Below are positions 10,901-25,900 of a stretch of DNA of 64,000 nt, piece by piece (the first letter of the stretch is position 1; every line of letters starts with the position of its first letter). The DNA is taken from assembly GCA_911728455.2 (NCBI GenBank), contig OU452221.1, positions 5,050,290-5,114,289 of the forward strand, written 5' to 3'. The notes under the pieces are model-generated. The model saw nothing but the letters and a program-made list of their open reading frames with translations, had not been told where the DNA came from and made no database searches. Position numbers and translations under genes: made by a program. The stretch is from Marthasterias glacialis. Its lineage: Eukaryota > Echinodermata > Asteroidea > Forcipulatida > Asteriidae.

Positions 10901-13900
10901 AATTATTATTATCGTTGTATTCAAATAATACTAACTTTCTCAACATGTCATAGCTAATGCTCCCCTTGCTGTCAAGCATAGTGGTCTTTGTAATATTTGA
11001 AATCTTGGTTCTTGGGCAAGCATTGTAGATACTCTAAGAAAAATGCCAACTGCCATGATGGGTGTAGACCATTACACACGGTTGTTTAACCAGTTGGCGC
11101 CGGATGACGTGAATACAGGCAAATCTTTCCCCAGCCTGGAAACGGAAGCCGTGTAAAGATGCCATTATGTAATTTTGAACCACCGGAGCAAAGGTTGCCC
11201 GGTCGTTCCACTGCGGAGCATGCACAGACCACACACACGCCGTCTAATGCTTCGTTTCACCCACACAAGGACAAAAAAGGTCTTGAATATATTGGTGGTT
11301 TCTGGCTATTGAGAGGTGGTTTTTGATTATTCCCGAATGCCCCGATTACAGACCTTTGTCCTTTTGTTCCAAGAAGAGGATTACGAGGCATCGAGAGGCT
11401 TCCACCATTGTTCATTCATTGTATTTCGGCTGAATGGGGGTCAGAGTGAGCCGGCAACCGAGCCATGGTTCCGTGTTTAGTACCACTCCTAGGCCGTAGG
11501 TAAAGGCCGATGTTTTACATTTCACACACATTGTCTCGTTCGAGAAAACAACGGACGATCCAATAAAGAAAATCTTTGTTCTTTTGGTACTGTCAAGTCA
11601 GGGTTTCCTTGTGCCAGCGGTACCCTCAAAGAAAAAAGATTAAGAAAAATCAGTAAAATTGTTATGAAATAGCCCGAAAAGTTTATTAAAACCTATACCA
11701 TATGTACATGCAGGTCAACCCTTGCACTCAATCATGTCAATAAATGTTTCCTACTTTTTTCCAAGGACCAAATATCATGCCTTAAAAAACGAACTTCCTT
11801 ATTCATTACACACACAGTGTTGCGATCTTCGTCATTTTTCAGACTTGTAGAAGTAATTATTTCAAGCCAATGTGACTGTAACCAGCCTGTATGAAGTTCG
11901 GTCTCATTTTTTCAACCTATCATCTGTGGAGTTATACTTTCAAATTTTGGGGGCTTTTGTATAGCCTAAGATGATGCATAAAGTTTATGATTATGCAAGA
12001 AACTTAACCTTGTTTAATAAGTAAAAATGCATTTTTGTGATAACTGTATTGTGTTTATCCCAAGAAGAAGTAGTGGGTAGCCGTGAAAAATTGCAGGACT
12101 TAAGTGACTAACTAGTTAAAAAAAACTGCATAAGCTTTCATAGCAACAACCACTTCATCCCTTGCAATGAAGAAAAACCATTTGATGATGAAGAAGTTGT
12201 TGCTACGAAAGCTTATGCGGATATTTTTTTACTAGTTAGTCATCAAAGAGCTGCATTTTATTTCATTTTGTGTTTATCCCATTTAGTTAGCTAAATGGAA
12301 GATCAAGTATGATTTAACTGTCAGGTTAAGCACCATTAACTGTGGTCAGTAATTGGATAGGAGAGCATTCTATGTATTGTCATGGTTGATGGCCTTTTTT
12401 GGAACCCTACGTTTGTTTCAATGCAATGTAATTGTAGATACATACCATAAAACTAACCTGGGAAAATTTAATTTTCAAAAGGTGATAGCATTTTTTCGGA
12501 TATTGGCGAAAATCTGGAGCGGTTATTTCCACGCAGATGAAGAATACCGTATTCAAACAAAATCCGTTTTTTCTGCAAACAACGATCGGCCGACCATCGC
12601 TTCAAAATGAAACATAACTGCATTTTTTCTTTAATATAAAATAACTCCTGGCAAAATGATTTAGCGGGATACTTGGGAATCATATTTACTTTTAGTCAAG
12701 TAAGTTGTTTGTAGTTATTTGGAGGGACATTTTTGTCTTTTCTGCAAATGATGTAAGTTTCCTTTAAACCTACAATGTGAACCCATGTATTTTGAATGGG
12801 ACAGGAAAACTGGAAGTTCTGTGCATGTGTAATGCACATAAAACACCCAGGACACTCATCGTGAAAGACATGAAAGAGGCGGGGCTTGGCACGGTGTTTC
12901 TGGATCGGCTGAATAATGCGCCCTCTCTGAGCATACTTGCAGTATAATTTATGTAATGCGCATTTGAACACATTCTTATGGAATTTGCGCAATATAAATG
13001 AATAGGTTTAATCTGTTGACTCATTCAGTTATTGACTTCCTCTTTCTCTTACATTTCTTTCAAGTTTGGGCCGACTTGGTAGCCAATCAAAATACTTAGC
13101 TTTGTGACAGTGAAATCTGTCTTTGGAATGGTTCGTTGTGTCATGGTCAAATTGAAGTAGTGTATTAATGTGCCCTGTGGAGTTGCAACAGCGCCCTCTT
13201 CCATCAAAGAAGATACAGCCAACATTTTCCACAAGAGAAGATCTTTGCTTTTCAGTATCTGTTTTAGTTTGTAGATCTTTGAAAACGCTCAAGACTGCTG
13301 GACTTGTCCGGTCGTGTGAATTTACTGGCCGGGGTCTAACAACACTGGCCCCCGGACCTGCTGTCCACTGTAAATTTTGAGCCCTTTAAACAGTTGTTAT
13401 TGCTTCATCGTAACCTCTCCATCTTTTCACATCTCTGTTGCCACTTGGGTAACCTCTTGCACATAATTTACAACCGTCTGGCGCATCACACGCGTCACGT
13501 AAACACCCAACACCACTTTGACGTCAGTTTTCCCTGTGTCTGTATAAAATAAGTCCCATTTCACAGGTGCAGTGAACAGTTTCCCTTGAGTAGGCATAGC
13601 ATAAATGCTACATCGAACACGCCAGTTTCTACTCCAAACTCATCATCTGCTAACTCAGTACTAGAATTCAAAGCGTACAAAAAGCATGTTCAGTCTAAAT
13701 ATTTTGCGATGCAGAAATTCCGGATGAAATCACTCCCTATGGTGCCTATGGTAATCCCACCAACTGCTCAGCCAATTTATGTCAACAAGTCAAACTAAAA
13801 AAAATTTAGATGAAAGAGATAAATAATGATTGAATTTTTGGCTAAAGATAAAGAATATATGTAAATTAAATATGATACAAAAATGAAATTAGTGAGAGCC

Positions 13901-16900
13901 TATCGGAGGTTGAGACACATCAATTGAAAACAGGGCCCCTAATTTCATGGCTCAGCTTACCGTGGAATTCTGCGCTTACGACGCCGTGTAATGCGCTTAA
14001 ATCTATTGGCCCTAAGCACAGAATTCTGTGGTAAGCAGATGATATTAGTCCCCGGTTGACAAATCCAAGAATTTGTGCAGCTAATGTAAAGAACATACAG
14101 AAAGTTTACCCATCTAAAAAGCAATTAAAGATGGTCATTGATTTCAGAGATCTTTATCGATTGTGCAAGTCTCGCGCGTATTCGAACTTCCAGGACCAAG
14201 TTGCCCCCAACCATATTGAGTTTTTCTGTGCGCGAGATTCTGTTTCTTCAGACACTTTGACATGGTTCATGGCCATAAAAATGATATTATGTTGTTGGGA
14301 AAGTAAATTGTAGCGATAAAATCCGTGAATGTAAAATCAATTTAACAAATCAAGAAAGAAAACCTGAGAGTTGACCTCAGTTTCTGGTTACTTGTAAAGA
14401 GTTGATAATTTTTCAAGGGATGCAGTACTAAATGAATAACTGAACGGAACGGCCATTAATGGGCTTTCATGTATGTACATTGCAACACACGGCCCAATGA
14501 CCACTTGTTCCTCATCAATTAATCACTCTTATTCCTGCATTGCTAATGAGACTTTTTTTCGGCCGTGTCAGGACTGTGTCATTATTCAACCATATGGGAG
14601 TTAATGAATACACTGCAGTGGAGACTTCAATATCCTTAAAATGGCTTGTGAATACCAGCTCGAACAAAAACTGGCAACAAGTGATCTGTGCAACGACGCC
14701 AGGGCCGATTTGTAGCAGATTTGACTCCAAAATTTAGATTTAAATTTTAGATAGCTATTCTTGTAGATTCAAGGAAGTTATAAGCACAAGAAAATCTGCC
14801 ATTGATAAGGGGTAGTTAATTAAAGACTTAAAAAATTTAAATCACGTCCGTCAGCAATGTGCAAACAATTTTGAATGTTACATGTATTCTGTGCATTGTC
14901 CATGGCATTATATGCAAAGAAATTGTTTGTATGTTTTTTCGTTTTGAAACAGCATCATCTGTCAAACTCGTTCTGAGAAAATTTAGTCGAAAATCGAACC
15001 ATGCAACTTTAAGCGAAAAGTTTTTTTGTTTTTGTTTTTTTAATTGAATTTATGTAAAATTTTTGAAATTTAGCAACCACCCCCCACCCCCACCCCCCCC
15101 CCCATCACAGAAAAGACTATCAATATTGACCCAATTGTAACAAGCACCAAAACAAGGAATCACGTACTGATTAATTTAGCTTTAAAAATTATAATTAGCT
15201 GTTGCAAACTGCTTACCAACCACAAGGACCTGTTTTATAAATGCAAAATAAAATTGTTAATGGCCTCACGTTTCGACGCTAGCAGAGTCTTTCTCAAAGG
15301 CTGAAACTATTCAGGACTTATGAAATTGAGGCCACAGGTGTGATTGCTTATTGAGATCTAAAGACATTAGTCTATTCGTGTGGTTGACATCGTTAGCCCA
15401 TTATTTCTTAATCATCGGCAGGAATGTGAGTCAGAGGCCGACTGTTACAGTTGGCCTAACTGCAAACTCAACAAGGACGACTTGACTTTCCTGCCGTCAT
15501 ACCATCATGTGCTCTGTTTATTTAAAGCCCCAGCTCAACATTGGTAAGAAAGAAAAACATAAATGTTCACAGATTTACATGTGCCTTGCACGGTATAAAG
15601 ATATTGATTGGAGAAAACTTTCCTTACAATACTTCTGTGATGAAGTGTTATCGTTTTTAAGTGATAAATGAAATAAGATCCAAAATTAGTTTCAGTGAGA
15701 CGAAAACTCTGCCTATAGGAATGCGTACAGAAATGGCATTTTTACCATTTTCTTGCAAATGAAGCAACAAAATGAGTGGACATTTTCACAGGTTGGTTTT
15801 ATTACAAATATCTTGATTTGTGCTAAGAATGGAAGCATTTACAGTCAGTTTACCAATGTTGAGCTGGGGTTTAAATTTTACACACCGTTCTTAGACTCCT
15901 ATAAGTGTTTATAAATGTAACCATATAATCTCTTCTTTTTCAATAAAAATTTATCAAATCAAATTTTGAAAGTAAACCCGATATAGTCATGGCTATATGG
16001 CAGTATATATGGTTGTTTGACTTCTGACTCAGGTGCCAACAGAGGTCTAGATAGCTCAGTTGGTAGAGCACCGGCACGAGAAACCCGGAGGCCACAGGTT
16101 CAAATCCTGCTCTGGTACATGTAGATCTTTTTTTGTTTACCTTAAAATTTACTTATAGCTACCGAGTCAGCTTCCCTACTGGTTTATGACTTGATGTCAT
16201 GATATTGTATGTGAGCAGCAGCGTAGCCAGGATTTTTTCACTAGGGGGGCACGAGGGGCAATGCTTTTCAGTGGGGGGGGGGGGGGCAGGTACCATGTTT
16301 TTTAATGAATTACATGTATCTTTTTTAATGAATTACATGTATTTTTGTATGGGGGCACCGAAATTTGTGGGAGGGGGGAAGGTGCCCCCCCAGGCCCCCC
16401 CTTGGCTACGCAGCTGTATTATGAGTCTGTTGAGGAAGGCATATTTTAGTGCACATGTGCACCTTCTTTGTATAAGTCATCCAAGCAGAAGTGTGTGGTA
16501 GTTTTATGTAGCTGTGAAATCGATTAGCATATCCCTAGGTGGAGCATTATTATGTTTGCTCAATATGGGTGCGTTCGAGTAGCTTCCCCAGGTCGACCCA
16601 GGTCTGACCCCAGTGCGTTCAAATAGCTTTGACGTCATTGTCGTGGCTCATCCCGAGTCAGCCCCTTGGAACTGACCCCGGTGCATGACGTCATTTCTCA
16701 ACGACCGCCATTTTGTTGTTATTCAAGAAGTTTGACACATTCTCAACCTTAAACAGCGACTTTGTGAACATTTTGCCATTTTTGTATCCGTAGACGTGTA
16801 CTTTTGTATTCAGCTGGGCTGTAAACAAATTTAACGTTGCAGTTTTACCATGAGAATAATTTTTTTTTAAATCTTTTCGTGAATCATGAAGGGCCCTATC

Positions 16901-19900
16901 TAAAATGGTGGCTATGGCTATGGCTGTGGCTTGATCAGCACAGCATCATGCGTTGAAGTATAGGATGTCCTTAGTAACACCCTTAGCAACAGCTGCAGCC
17001 GTAGCCGTAGCCACTAATTCAGATATGGCCTTTTTCACAAATGACCTTTTTCATTACTGGTGTTAATGTGGGGATGTAGAAGGATTTGTAAGAGAGTGTT
17101 TTGAGAGTTGGTTTTCGGACACCCAATCCCTTTAACATAATACTTGGTTTTGAGCTATTCAAGGCTGTACAGAAAATGCTTTCCTTTTTAAGTAAAACGA
17201 GAATATCTAATTCGTGAAAACACAGTGTGGATGTGTGTAAGTCCACACAGTGTTTCAAGTTCCTACACAGTTTGGACATCTTTTGTTATTAGGTTCTACA
17301 CTTCATAGCACTTAAAGCCCCAGCTCAACATTGATGAAGAGTCTGTAAATGCTTCCATTCTTTGCACAAATCAAGATATTTGTAATAGAACCAACCTGTG
17401 AAAATGTCAGCTCATTTCGTTGTTTCGTTTGCGAGAAAACAGTGCAAATGCATTCAGCATTTTTGTACGCATTCCTATAGGCAGAGTTTTCGTCTCACAG
17501 AGAAGAAAAAGTGATTTTGGATCTTATTTCATTTACTATTTAGAAACGATAACACTTCAGGCAGAAATATTTGAAGGAAAGTTTTCCACCATCATTATCT
17601 TTATACCATGTAAAGTATATCTAAATCTGTGAACATTTATGTTTTTCTTCTTACCAATGTTGAGGTGGGGCTTTAAAAACAAATGTTTGTTGACCCTGTA
17701 AATCTATGACTTCCCTTTGTTCTCCCATTGTTTTAGCGACATCCGCATTGGTTTTGTACTCGAAAGCAAAGCGAGGTCGTCTTTGCTCTGTCAAAACGCC
17801 CGGATCCCTTTTGTTAAAATCCTCTGTTTCAAAAAGTAGACATGCTCAAAATCCGTCACAAAGCTTAAAACCATGATTTGCTTATTCTGGAAAAAGTGAC
17901 CAGTTTAAATTTGATGACGTTGTCACAAGTTGGGTGCTGATGTTGATTTCGTGTTGCATTCATACTTTTAAAAAATTGATTTATTTATTAATTGTTGCAA
18001 CGACCATATGTTTGTACACTCCCATTGAAATGTGTTTGATTATACATGGTACTTTACATATAATAGTTGATAGCCAGGGGTCACTTGAGACACAAACAGC
18101 AGCTTTAATTGATTAATTTACTCAACAATTGAATTGACATCACCCAAAAAAAGAAAAATCAATACACAATGAATTAGCTAACGTCACGGGATTCAAACCC
18201 AAACTGTATCCTTAACACATTTTTGAACTTCAATGACACTTGACAACTCAATAGATAAATGGATTGCTACTCACAGATTGAAATATATACGACATTTACA
18301 AAAAGTACAACAGCAGAAAAAGCAATTTTGTGGAAAGCCAACACAGGGTGAAGCTGTATGCATTCTGCCCCAGTCCTTATCGATTAAAAAAAAAAAAATT
18401 GTGAAGTTGTGGCGCTCTGTTTGAGATTGCTGCATCATATATGCAAGGTAGTCCTGGAGGCCTTCACTTTCGTATAAACACTATAGTGACGTCCTGGACA
18501 TGAGAGTCCTTTTCTAGGGCAGAAAAAATTCAGAGCCCCTTAATTCGAATCTTACCTGTGAGAAGCTACTAATCTCACCGGATTAACATTCAAGTTTTTG
18601 GCAGTGGGTTTTGGACGCCAGATATTCCTCTTAAATCCGTCAATTTTTGTGAAATAATTCAGCTTTCAACGTTAAACATTTTTGCAAACTTAAAAACACA
18701 GTTCATCGCACAAACCTAGCAAGCGTGTTTGCGCGTCACCGTACACTGGCTGCACAGCACTAAACATACTGACGAAATATCGTGCAACCGACCTGCTCCA
18801 ACACGGATAAGCAGAGAAGGTATGTTTGAGAGATCGAACAAAACAAAAACTTTTAACCATTCAGAGCTGAATTATTTCCCGAAACTGACGGATTTACGAG
18901 GAATATCTGACGTCCAAAACCCACCGCCTAAAAGAGTATACGGCCATGGGATGTTAATCCGGTGAGATTAGTAACTTCGGACAGGTAAGATTTGAATTAT
19001 GGAGGTCTGAAATATTTCCGCCCCAGAAATGGAACCTCACATCTAGGACTCTGTATCTGTGTACAGCACCGAGGAAGAGTCCCACATAGGGCTTCTTTGC
19101 ACGGGGTTCGAACATATAGCTTTGGCTATTTTCCTGATCACCTTCCCCTCCTCCCCTCCCTCCTCCTTCCCCGACAAAGAAACCACACTATTTAGACTCA
19201 GCTTGACTGCATTGTGCAGACAAAAAACATGAATTCATAGCAGATGTACATATATGTGCAGATAATTAGTGTGCCAATTGTGGGAAAAGTGATGTTTTAA
19301 GTGCAGCAGAGTCTGCATAGCATCGGTGACACTGTGCCTAAGTAGTTGGCTCCTGTATTCACTAATGACCAGCGGGAGTTTGTCACACATTAAATGATGA
19401 GATCGTTTTTGTTTTAAATTTGTTTTTTTTATTTTATGATAAGGCTTTGCAGTAATTAGTGGTGTATAGACGGTATGGCACAAATGCTTGCTACATAATT
19501 CAGAAGGACACTGGTTTATCCAGTGTTGTGCTGAAATTCAGCTTGCAGCTGGGAACGATCTTGGATGTCACAAGAAAAACAATGATGGTTTGAAAGTGTG
19601 AGAACTGTACAACCTTCTGTAAGTCAAAGGGTTTTTAGAGTAAACAGATATAAGTAAGCTTCTTAAAGGGTGTGTACAACATTGGTAAGATTGAAAATAT
19701 AAATGTTCTCAGATTTTCACTTAACTTACATGGTATAATGATGGTCATGGTGGAAAACTTTCCTTGATATATTTTTTCCTGATGTGCTATAGTTTTTCGA
19801 GAAATCAGTTTTGATCTCACTCGATGTTTGAAAACAGTGAAAGCATTTTTTTCCTCCACTATTTTCTTGTGACTCCAATGACCAATTGAGCTTGAACTTT

Positions 19901-22900
19901 CACAGTTTTTTTTCAATTTTGGGGTGAACAAAGAAAAATTTAGTTGAGCGGATTTGAACCTGCAACCACCCGCTTAACGTACCGACGCTCTACTAACTGA
20001 GCTCTCCAGCCCTAATGTTGACGGGCTCCCTATTTAGTCAATATCTTTGTTCGGGGGCGGGGGGGGGGGGGGGGGGTGGGGGTGGGGGGGGAGGTGCCAT
20101 CATATCTGTTGGGTCAAATAAAGGCACAAAATTTGTTAATGGCCTCACGTTTCGACCCTAGCAGAGTCTTTCTCAAAGGCTAAAAAATGACAACACAACA
20201 CACACATACAAGTATAATGGAGTAACAAAAGCAGTCAAGTGGAAAGAAGTGAAAAGAGAGAGACAGAAAGCAGTCAGAAGATGCAAGCGATGAAAAATGA
20301 AGAGGGAGACAAAGGGAGGGGGTTTGGGGAAGAGTCTGGTTTAACCACAAGAGGTTGGAAACACAGAACACAAAAACAAAAGGTGGGGGGAAAAAAGAAA
20401 AAAAAGGGGGGGAATTAATTAGTGAACAAGACAGATTTAAAGAGGGGGGATATCTGTGAAAACAAAAATTAATTGAAATAAAGTGCGGATACTGGTCTTT
20501 GATAATTACCGATGTTGGCTGCCAGCTTTAAAGTGTGAAACTTTCAATGCAAAAGGGGCTTACAATGAACCTACTTTAGAAAACTGTAAATAAGGTCATG
20601 TTTTTTATTTTTTATTATCAAGTATTAAACCACAAGGGGAACGGACTGGGTAGTTTTAATTCAATTTTGGGATGAATGTAGAAAGCTTGATTGGAACGGG
20701 ATTTGAACCTGCAACCTCCGGATTAACGTGCTGGCACTCTACCAACTGAGCTATCTAGCCCTATCCCTCCCTATTTTGTCAATATATTTGTTCGTGGGTG
20801 CCAGTCAGAAGCCATTCAACCTGAAACTGCCCTATAACCAGAGATCATACCCAAGTTTACAATGCAACCTGGGAAGCTTATGGTTTTTTATATACAGGTA
20901 TTAGCAAATAAAACACTGGATTCATAATTTTGTCTTTTGATATACCCATCTCTTTATTTCTCAAAGATGACAGCTAGATTAATTGATTTAGGAAGTGATT
21001 GGATCAACTCTCGGGTTACATCTCCCAGATATTTAGTAGTCCTGAGGCCTTCCTCCGGTGATTGAAGAGGACTGTGCAATAACTTGGTTAATTCGGTAGT
21101 TTGATTGAGTTATTCAACAAATGCAATTAGCCAGCATGCAGTGTAACATATGGCACTAAGCAATTGCGGGTGTAGAAGAAAAATTGTTCAGTTGTGTTTT
21201 GGGTGTCACACAGGTGTATGTAACGTAACCTGAAATTCATGTTGATTACCTTTTTTTTTCAATGCCCATGATTTATAGATTTTTTAGAAAACTAAAAGTA
21301 AACCACATTAGTGGAACTTTATAAAGAGAATAAGTGTGGTAATAAAGGTAGTTCCTTATTCAGCATTGTTTATTTCATTAAGGAAGCCGATGCGAAAGAT
21401 GAACTGGTCATTTATTCACACGGAAATGACCACAACTAAATAAGGAATGCAATTAAGAAACAAACTTTCATGTAATGCAAACACAGGGACCCTCAAAATC
21501 GGTTAGCACTGTGACTCGTAAGCCTTAAGATACATGTGTGGAGAAGATGATGACGAAATGTAATTTTTAAGATGTGGGGGGGGGGGAAACACCAAGTAGG
21601 GGGAAACCTGTGCAATTAGGTAGGGACTGAAAACCCAATCCACATGCAAGGCTCCGGTCTGGGATTAGAGCCGGGGTCCACAGAGAGGTGAAAGGCAGGG
21701 AAAGACACCACTGAGCCAACCTGAATACTGTATGAACAAAGGAGACATGAACCTTAAGAATAATATAATGGGATATCACCAGAGGTGGAGTTCATACGAT
21801 ATCTCGCAATCACTACTGGTTCAAGAGTAGATCTATATTCACATAATTAACACAAAATGGGAAAGTTGCCACAAGTAAACCCATAGATCATGACCACGGC
21901 CCAATTTCATAGAGTTGCTTAAGCAGATCATTTTGCCTAACAGTTTAGTCCTTTGCAAGAATCATCAGGATACCAGTCAAAGATGGTGCATGAGACATGG
22001 TAGTTTGGCTGGTAACCTTATTCTGGTGAGCAGAATTTTATTGTGCTTAGCTACTTTTTGTGGTTGAGCAGCTCTATGAAATTGGGCCCAGGATTTCTCA
22101 AGTGGAATACTTTATTTTAGCTGACGATACTGATCATGATTATGTGGGTCTTTGAAGACTCTGACCTTTACCCACAATTGATTTCTGTCCAGGGATGATT
22201 TTTTAATCCATTAATTTTTTTCGAGGAGAGTTGGGGAATCCAAGGAGGATCCACTGCCCAAATGGTTTTTTTCTCTTTTCACGGCACGAAGGAGGAAGGG
22301 TTACGTTTACTGAACGATAAATCGATACTCATGATCCGAGGATTGGGTTAATAACAACAATGAAGGGCAAGGATGCTGTATTGAGACGCTGTAATTAAAA
22401 AACGTGAGAGGCTATCTTCGACAGAATTTGGAGGTCACCGTGCAGAGGTGGAGATGGTGGAGAATGGAGGAGGGGAAGGAACCGAGAGAACGTAACTGTT
22501 GATGCTACATGGATTGAGGATTGGGCAATGTAGCTTTCCTGACGTAGCCATTGTTTTTGACGTTGTGAACAAAATAAACACTGCACAACACATGCACTGT
22601 TGTAGATCCATTTTCAAAATTTGGGGGTCGGAGGACTTTGAACTTGCATATTGTACCTTGAAGTTCTGCAGCGGACAATGATTAGAATCTTGCAACTAAA
22701 ATACAGATGAAACCCAACAAAAGACAAAGACAAAGTAGCCATTGTTAGTGATGTTGTGCTCAAAACCAACACAGTGCAATACACGCACTGGCGTAGATCT
22801 GTGTTGAAAAGTTGGAGGAAGGATGATTTCGAACTTGCATATTTTACCCTGAAGTTCTGCAGTGGACAATGAATCAGAATCTTGCAACTTGCAAGGGTAA

Positions 22901-25900
22901 AACAAAAACAATATTCCTTATCCCCGATGCAATTATTCAGCTATTAAAACGTCAAATATTGTTATTCTGTTGTAGTTTGTGTTGGCCATTTAACAGAAAC
23001 AGTAAGGTCAGCGTGAGTGAGTGTCCCATCCCAGGTCGGATTCTCCATTTTTTTGCTAGGGCAAGGCAAGGCGATTGCCTCCGTGTCTTCAGTGAAGTAT
23101 GCGGGCCTGCTACCCAACCACTTAATGTAATTTGTCTTAATGGCCATGACAACCAATTTACAAAAGTTGACAGCAGGAAAGTCTGTGGTTGTCTGAAAAG
23201 GCCGCCTTAGCAACTAACAGAAAAACTTGACCAATGGGGACACTAGGTGGCAGCAGACTTACCAGGTAAATCCGTTGTTCTCGGATATCTGCGCATGCTC
23301 AGAAGTACACAAACAATGGAAATTTACCTGTTAAGTCTGCTGCCACCGAGCATTCCAAAGTCTCCCATTGTGACGTATCTGATAACAAGGACTTAAACAA
23401 AACCAAGACATCTAAACTCCAAAATCAATCAAAACTGGAACAAGTCGTCAGTAATGTGACAGGACATTAAAGCACTAGAGACATCAAAGATAAATAAAGC
23501 ACTGCATTTCTTTTCCTAAGTCAGATTTGAAATCCATTACCCGAGAAGAAATAAAAGAATAAGTGGACACTTGGGACAGGAAGTCAAACTGTAACATGGA
23601 GCGTGGCAAAATGACAGTATATTAATGTACGTAAATCACCCAGTGATATGAATAAAGCAGGAAGCAACGCCAGCGATGCAGAAGAAAAAACCAATGAGAT
23701 GTTGTTATCTATTTACATCTGCTCCATTTATCACAACAGTCTCTGAAAAGTTGAATCTGACTCCTCCCTCAAACACCCTCCCCCCCCTCCCCCTCAACCC
23801 CCCAAGTGCTGATCAATATTCTATCTGTAAGACTTTTACGCCCGGCATATCATTTTGGTGAGGTGACCGTAAACTGATGGCCAGTACCGTCTCCAAATTG
23901 CATTAGGTACTCTTCATTTCACGCTTGTCAAATGTGTACGAGGCTGTGGGGATACTTGTGTATTGAGGGTATAGGAGTAATCTCTTACAGTGCCTCAGAG
24001 TTGAAAATGATACTGTAATTGCCTTGGATACCCATCTTGAGAAAGGACATGCATACCCACTGCACTGTGTTGAGTTTCTCTAATTAGGAAACCTGATTTA
24101 CTGTTTACGTGTACACAGGCTGCTGAATTTCAAATCTGTATTCAAATAAAGGGCACACTTCTGATACATTGCTAGTCTTGGCTCGAGACGTTGTTGCTCA
24201 TTTTTCGCTGCATCTGCCATCTCGTCACCAGACTGCCGTGCTCGCATCCTTCCCGACTGCCCGACGCGATCTCACATCGTCCCTTTTGCGAATCGAGCAA
24301 TGGAGGGTGCATTTCCGAAAGCCCGATTTTTTTCGACAATTTGCTGTAAACCAATTGCTTGAGGATACGCCCTCTATTGGCCGAAATGTAAGAACCTCTT
24401 GACCGAGACTAATACATTACCACAAATTAACCAAATGTTTTGATCAAGCTCATGCATGTCTTCAGCAAAGTCGTGGATTTTCATGTTTTAGAAGAAATCT
24501 AACCGTCGAAAAAAAAAAAAAAGGAACAAAATGAATGTCAATAAATTGCTGACTAACCAGTGGCATGACTGAGGGAGGCACAAAATTCCCCCCAAAATAA
24601 ATTGCTACATTTTATAAGCTTTTATGTAGTAATTTCAAATTATTTTACAACTTACACGCAGACAATAATAATAGGAGCACTTATTACGCGCCGATATCCT
24701 TTATAATCCATTACATAATTCAAATGATCAAAATCTTAAGCTTCAGCAATGTATTTGTTTTGACCTCCAGGTCAGATTATCTTTAAAAAAAATAGTAAAA
24801 GACACAACAAGAGAATGACGAAGAAGGGTCATGTTTAAGAAAAATGCAAATGGAAGCTACAGTTTTAAGTGGCCAGAGGATCCCCCCTAGAAAAAAAAAC
24901 CCTTTTGCCCCCCTAAAGATGAACTTTATTTCCGCCGATGTGAGTACCATCTAAGAATTGAACAAAAACATGGAAAGCAAACATGAAGGAGATGTCATTT
25001 CAAAGTGCCAATTTACTGTATTTTTGACCCCGTGAGGGCGCTTTCAGCGGCTAAATTCCTTGCATCACAATCACAGTTTTATTTTATTTGGACTGCCTGT
25101 ATGCTGTTTTCTTGTATCAATGGCCAAATAAACAATAATTGTAATAATAACAATGGAAAAACAGTTTGTTTTACTTGTTTTGCATCTTGTAAATTTGGTT
25201 CAGACACACACTCGCATGGTCAAAAATTGCTCTGGAGGAGCTTGACTTAACAATAAAGCCTTGATTAGCCTCTTCCTTTTGTTTTTTTCTTGCTTATTGA
25301 TTCGTTTCATGCCTGTTTGTTACTTAACACTTTGTCATTTTGACCTTTGTCGGATTTCGTTGAAAACTACTTGTGTATATCTTTTGCAAACCAAATCAGC
25401 TCCACGACATTTGTCAAGTCACTTCAAAACCAATGTTATTCTGCCTTGTCAGGTTTCATAAACTCTTCTGTGTCAAGTCAAGTTACAAATTTGTCAGGTT
25501 ATGAATCTTTGAGCGAAGGCATAAACACGGCAGGAATGCAACTTTTCAGCTAATCAGCTGATTTCCTCGTTTTGGGTTTCTCAGCTGCACCATTTGGTGC
25601 ATTCGATTAGCTTCCCGGGGTCATCCAAGGTCTGACCCAAGTGTGTTGGAGGGGCTTTGACACTATTGTCGTGGCTCACACCGAGTCAGCCCCCCATTAA
25701 CCTGCTTTTGAAGCAGGTTACTGGGGGCTGACCCGGGTGAAAAAACTTTCTCAAAGGCTGCCTTTTTTTGTTATTCAGCGGGACACTTTCAAGAAGTTTG
25801 ACACACATTTTCACCCTATAACAACGACCTCGTGAGCATTTTGTAATTTTTGTATTTGTAGACGTGTACTTTTGTATGAAGCTGGGCTTGTAAAATAAAT

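Noticed and set aside
15195..15310. Hammerhead motif in the tcgaaacgtgagg terminus
   Set aside because: The upstream sequence is TTTGAGAAAGA and lacks the CTGANGA core.
16045..16117. tRNA gene
   Set aside because: A and B boxes are present, but the anticodon arm does not pair correctly and the same head with the same body recurs at several loci, so it is a SINE head.
20700..20765. tRNA-Asn gene on the minus strand
   Set aside because: The GTT at the anticodon position is suggestive, but the anticodon stem has a mismatch and the sequence continues into SINE body.
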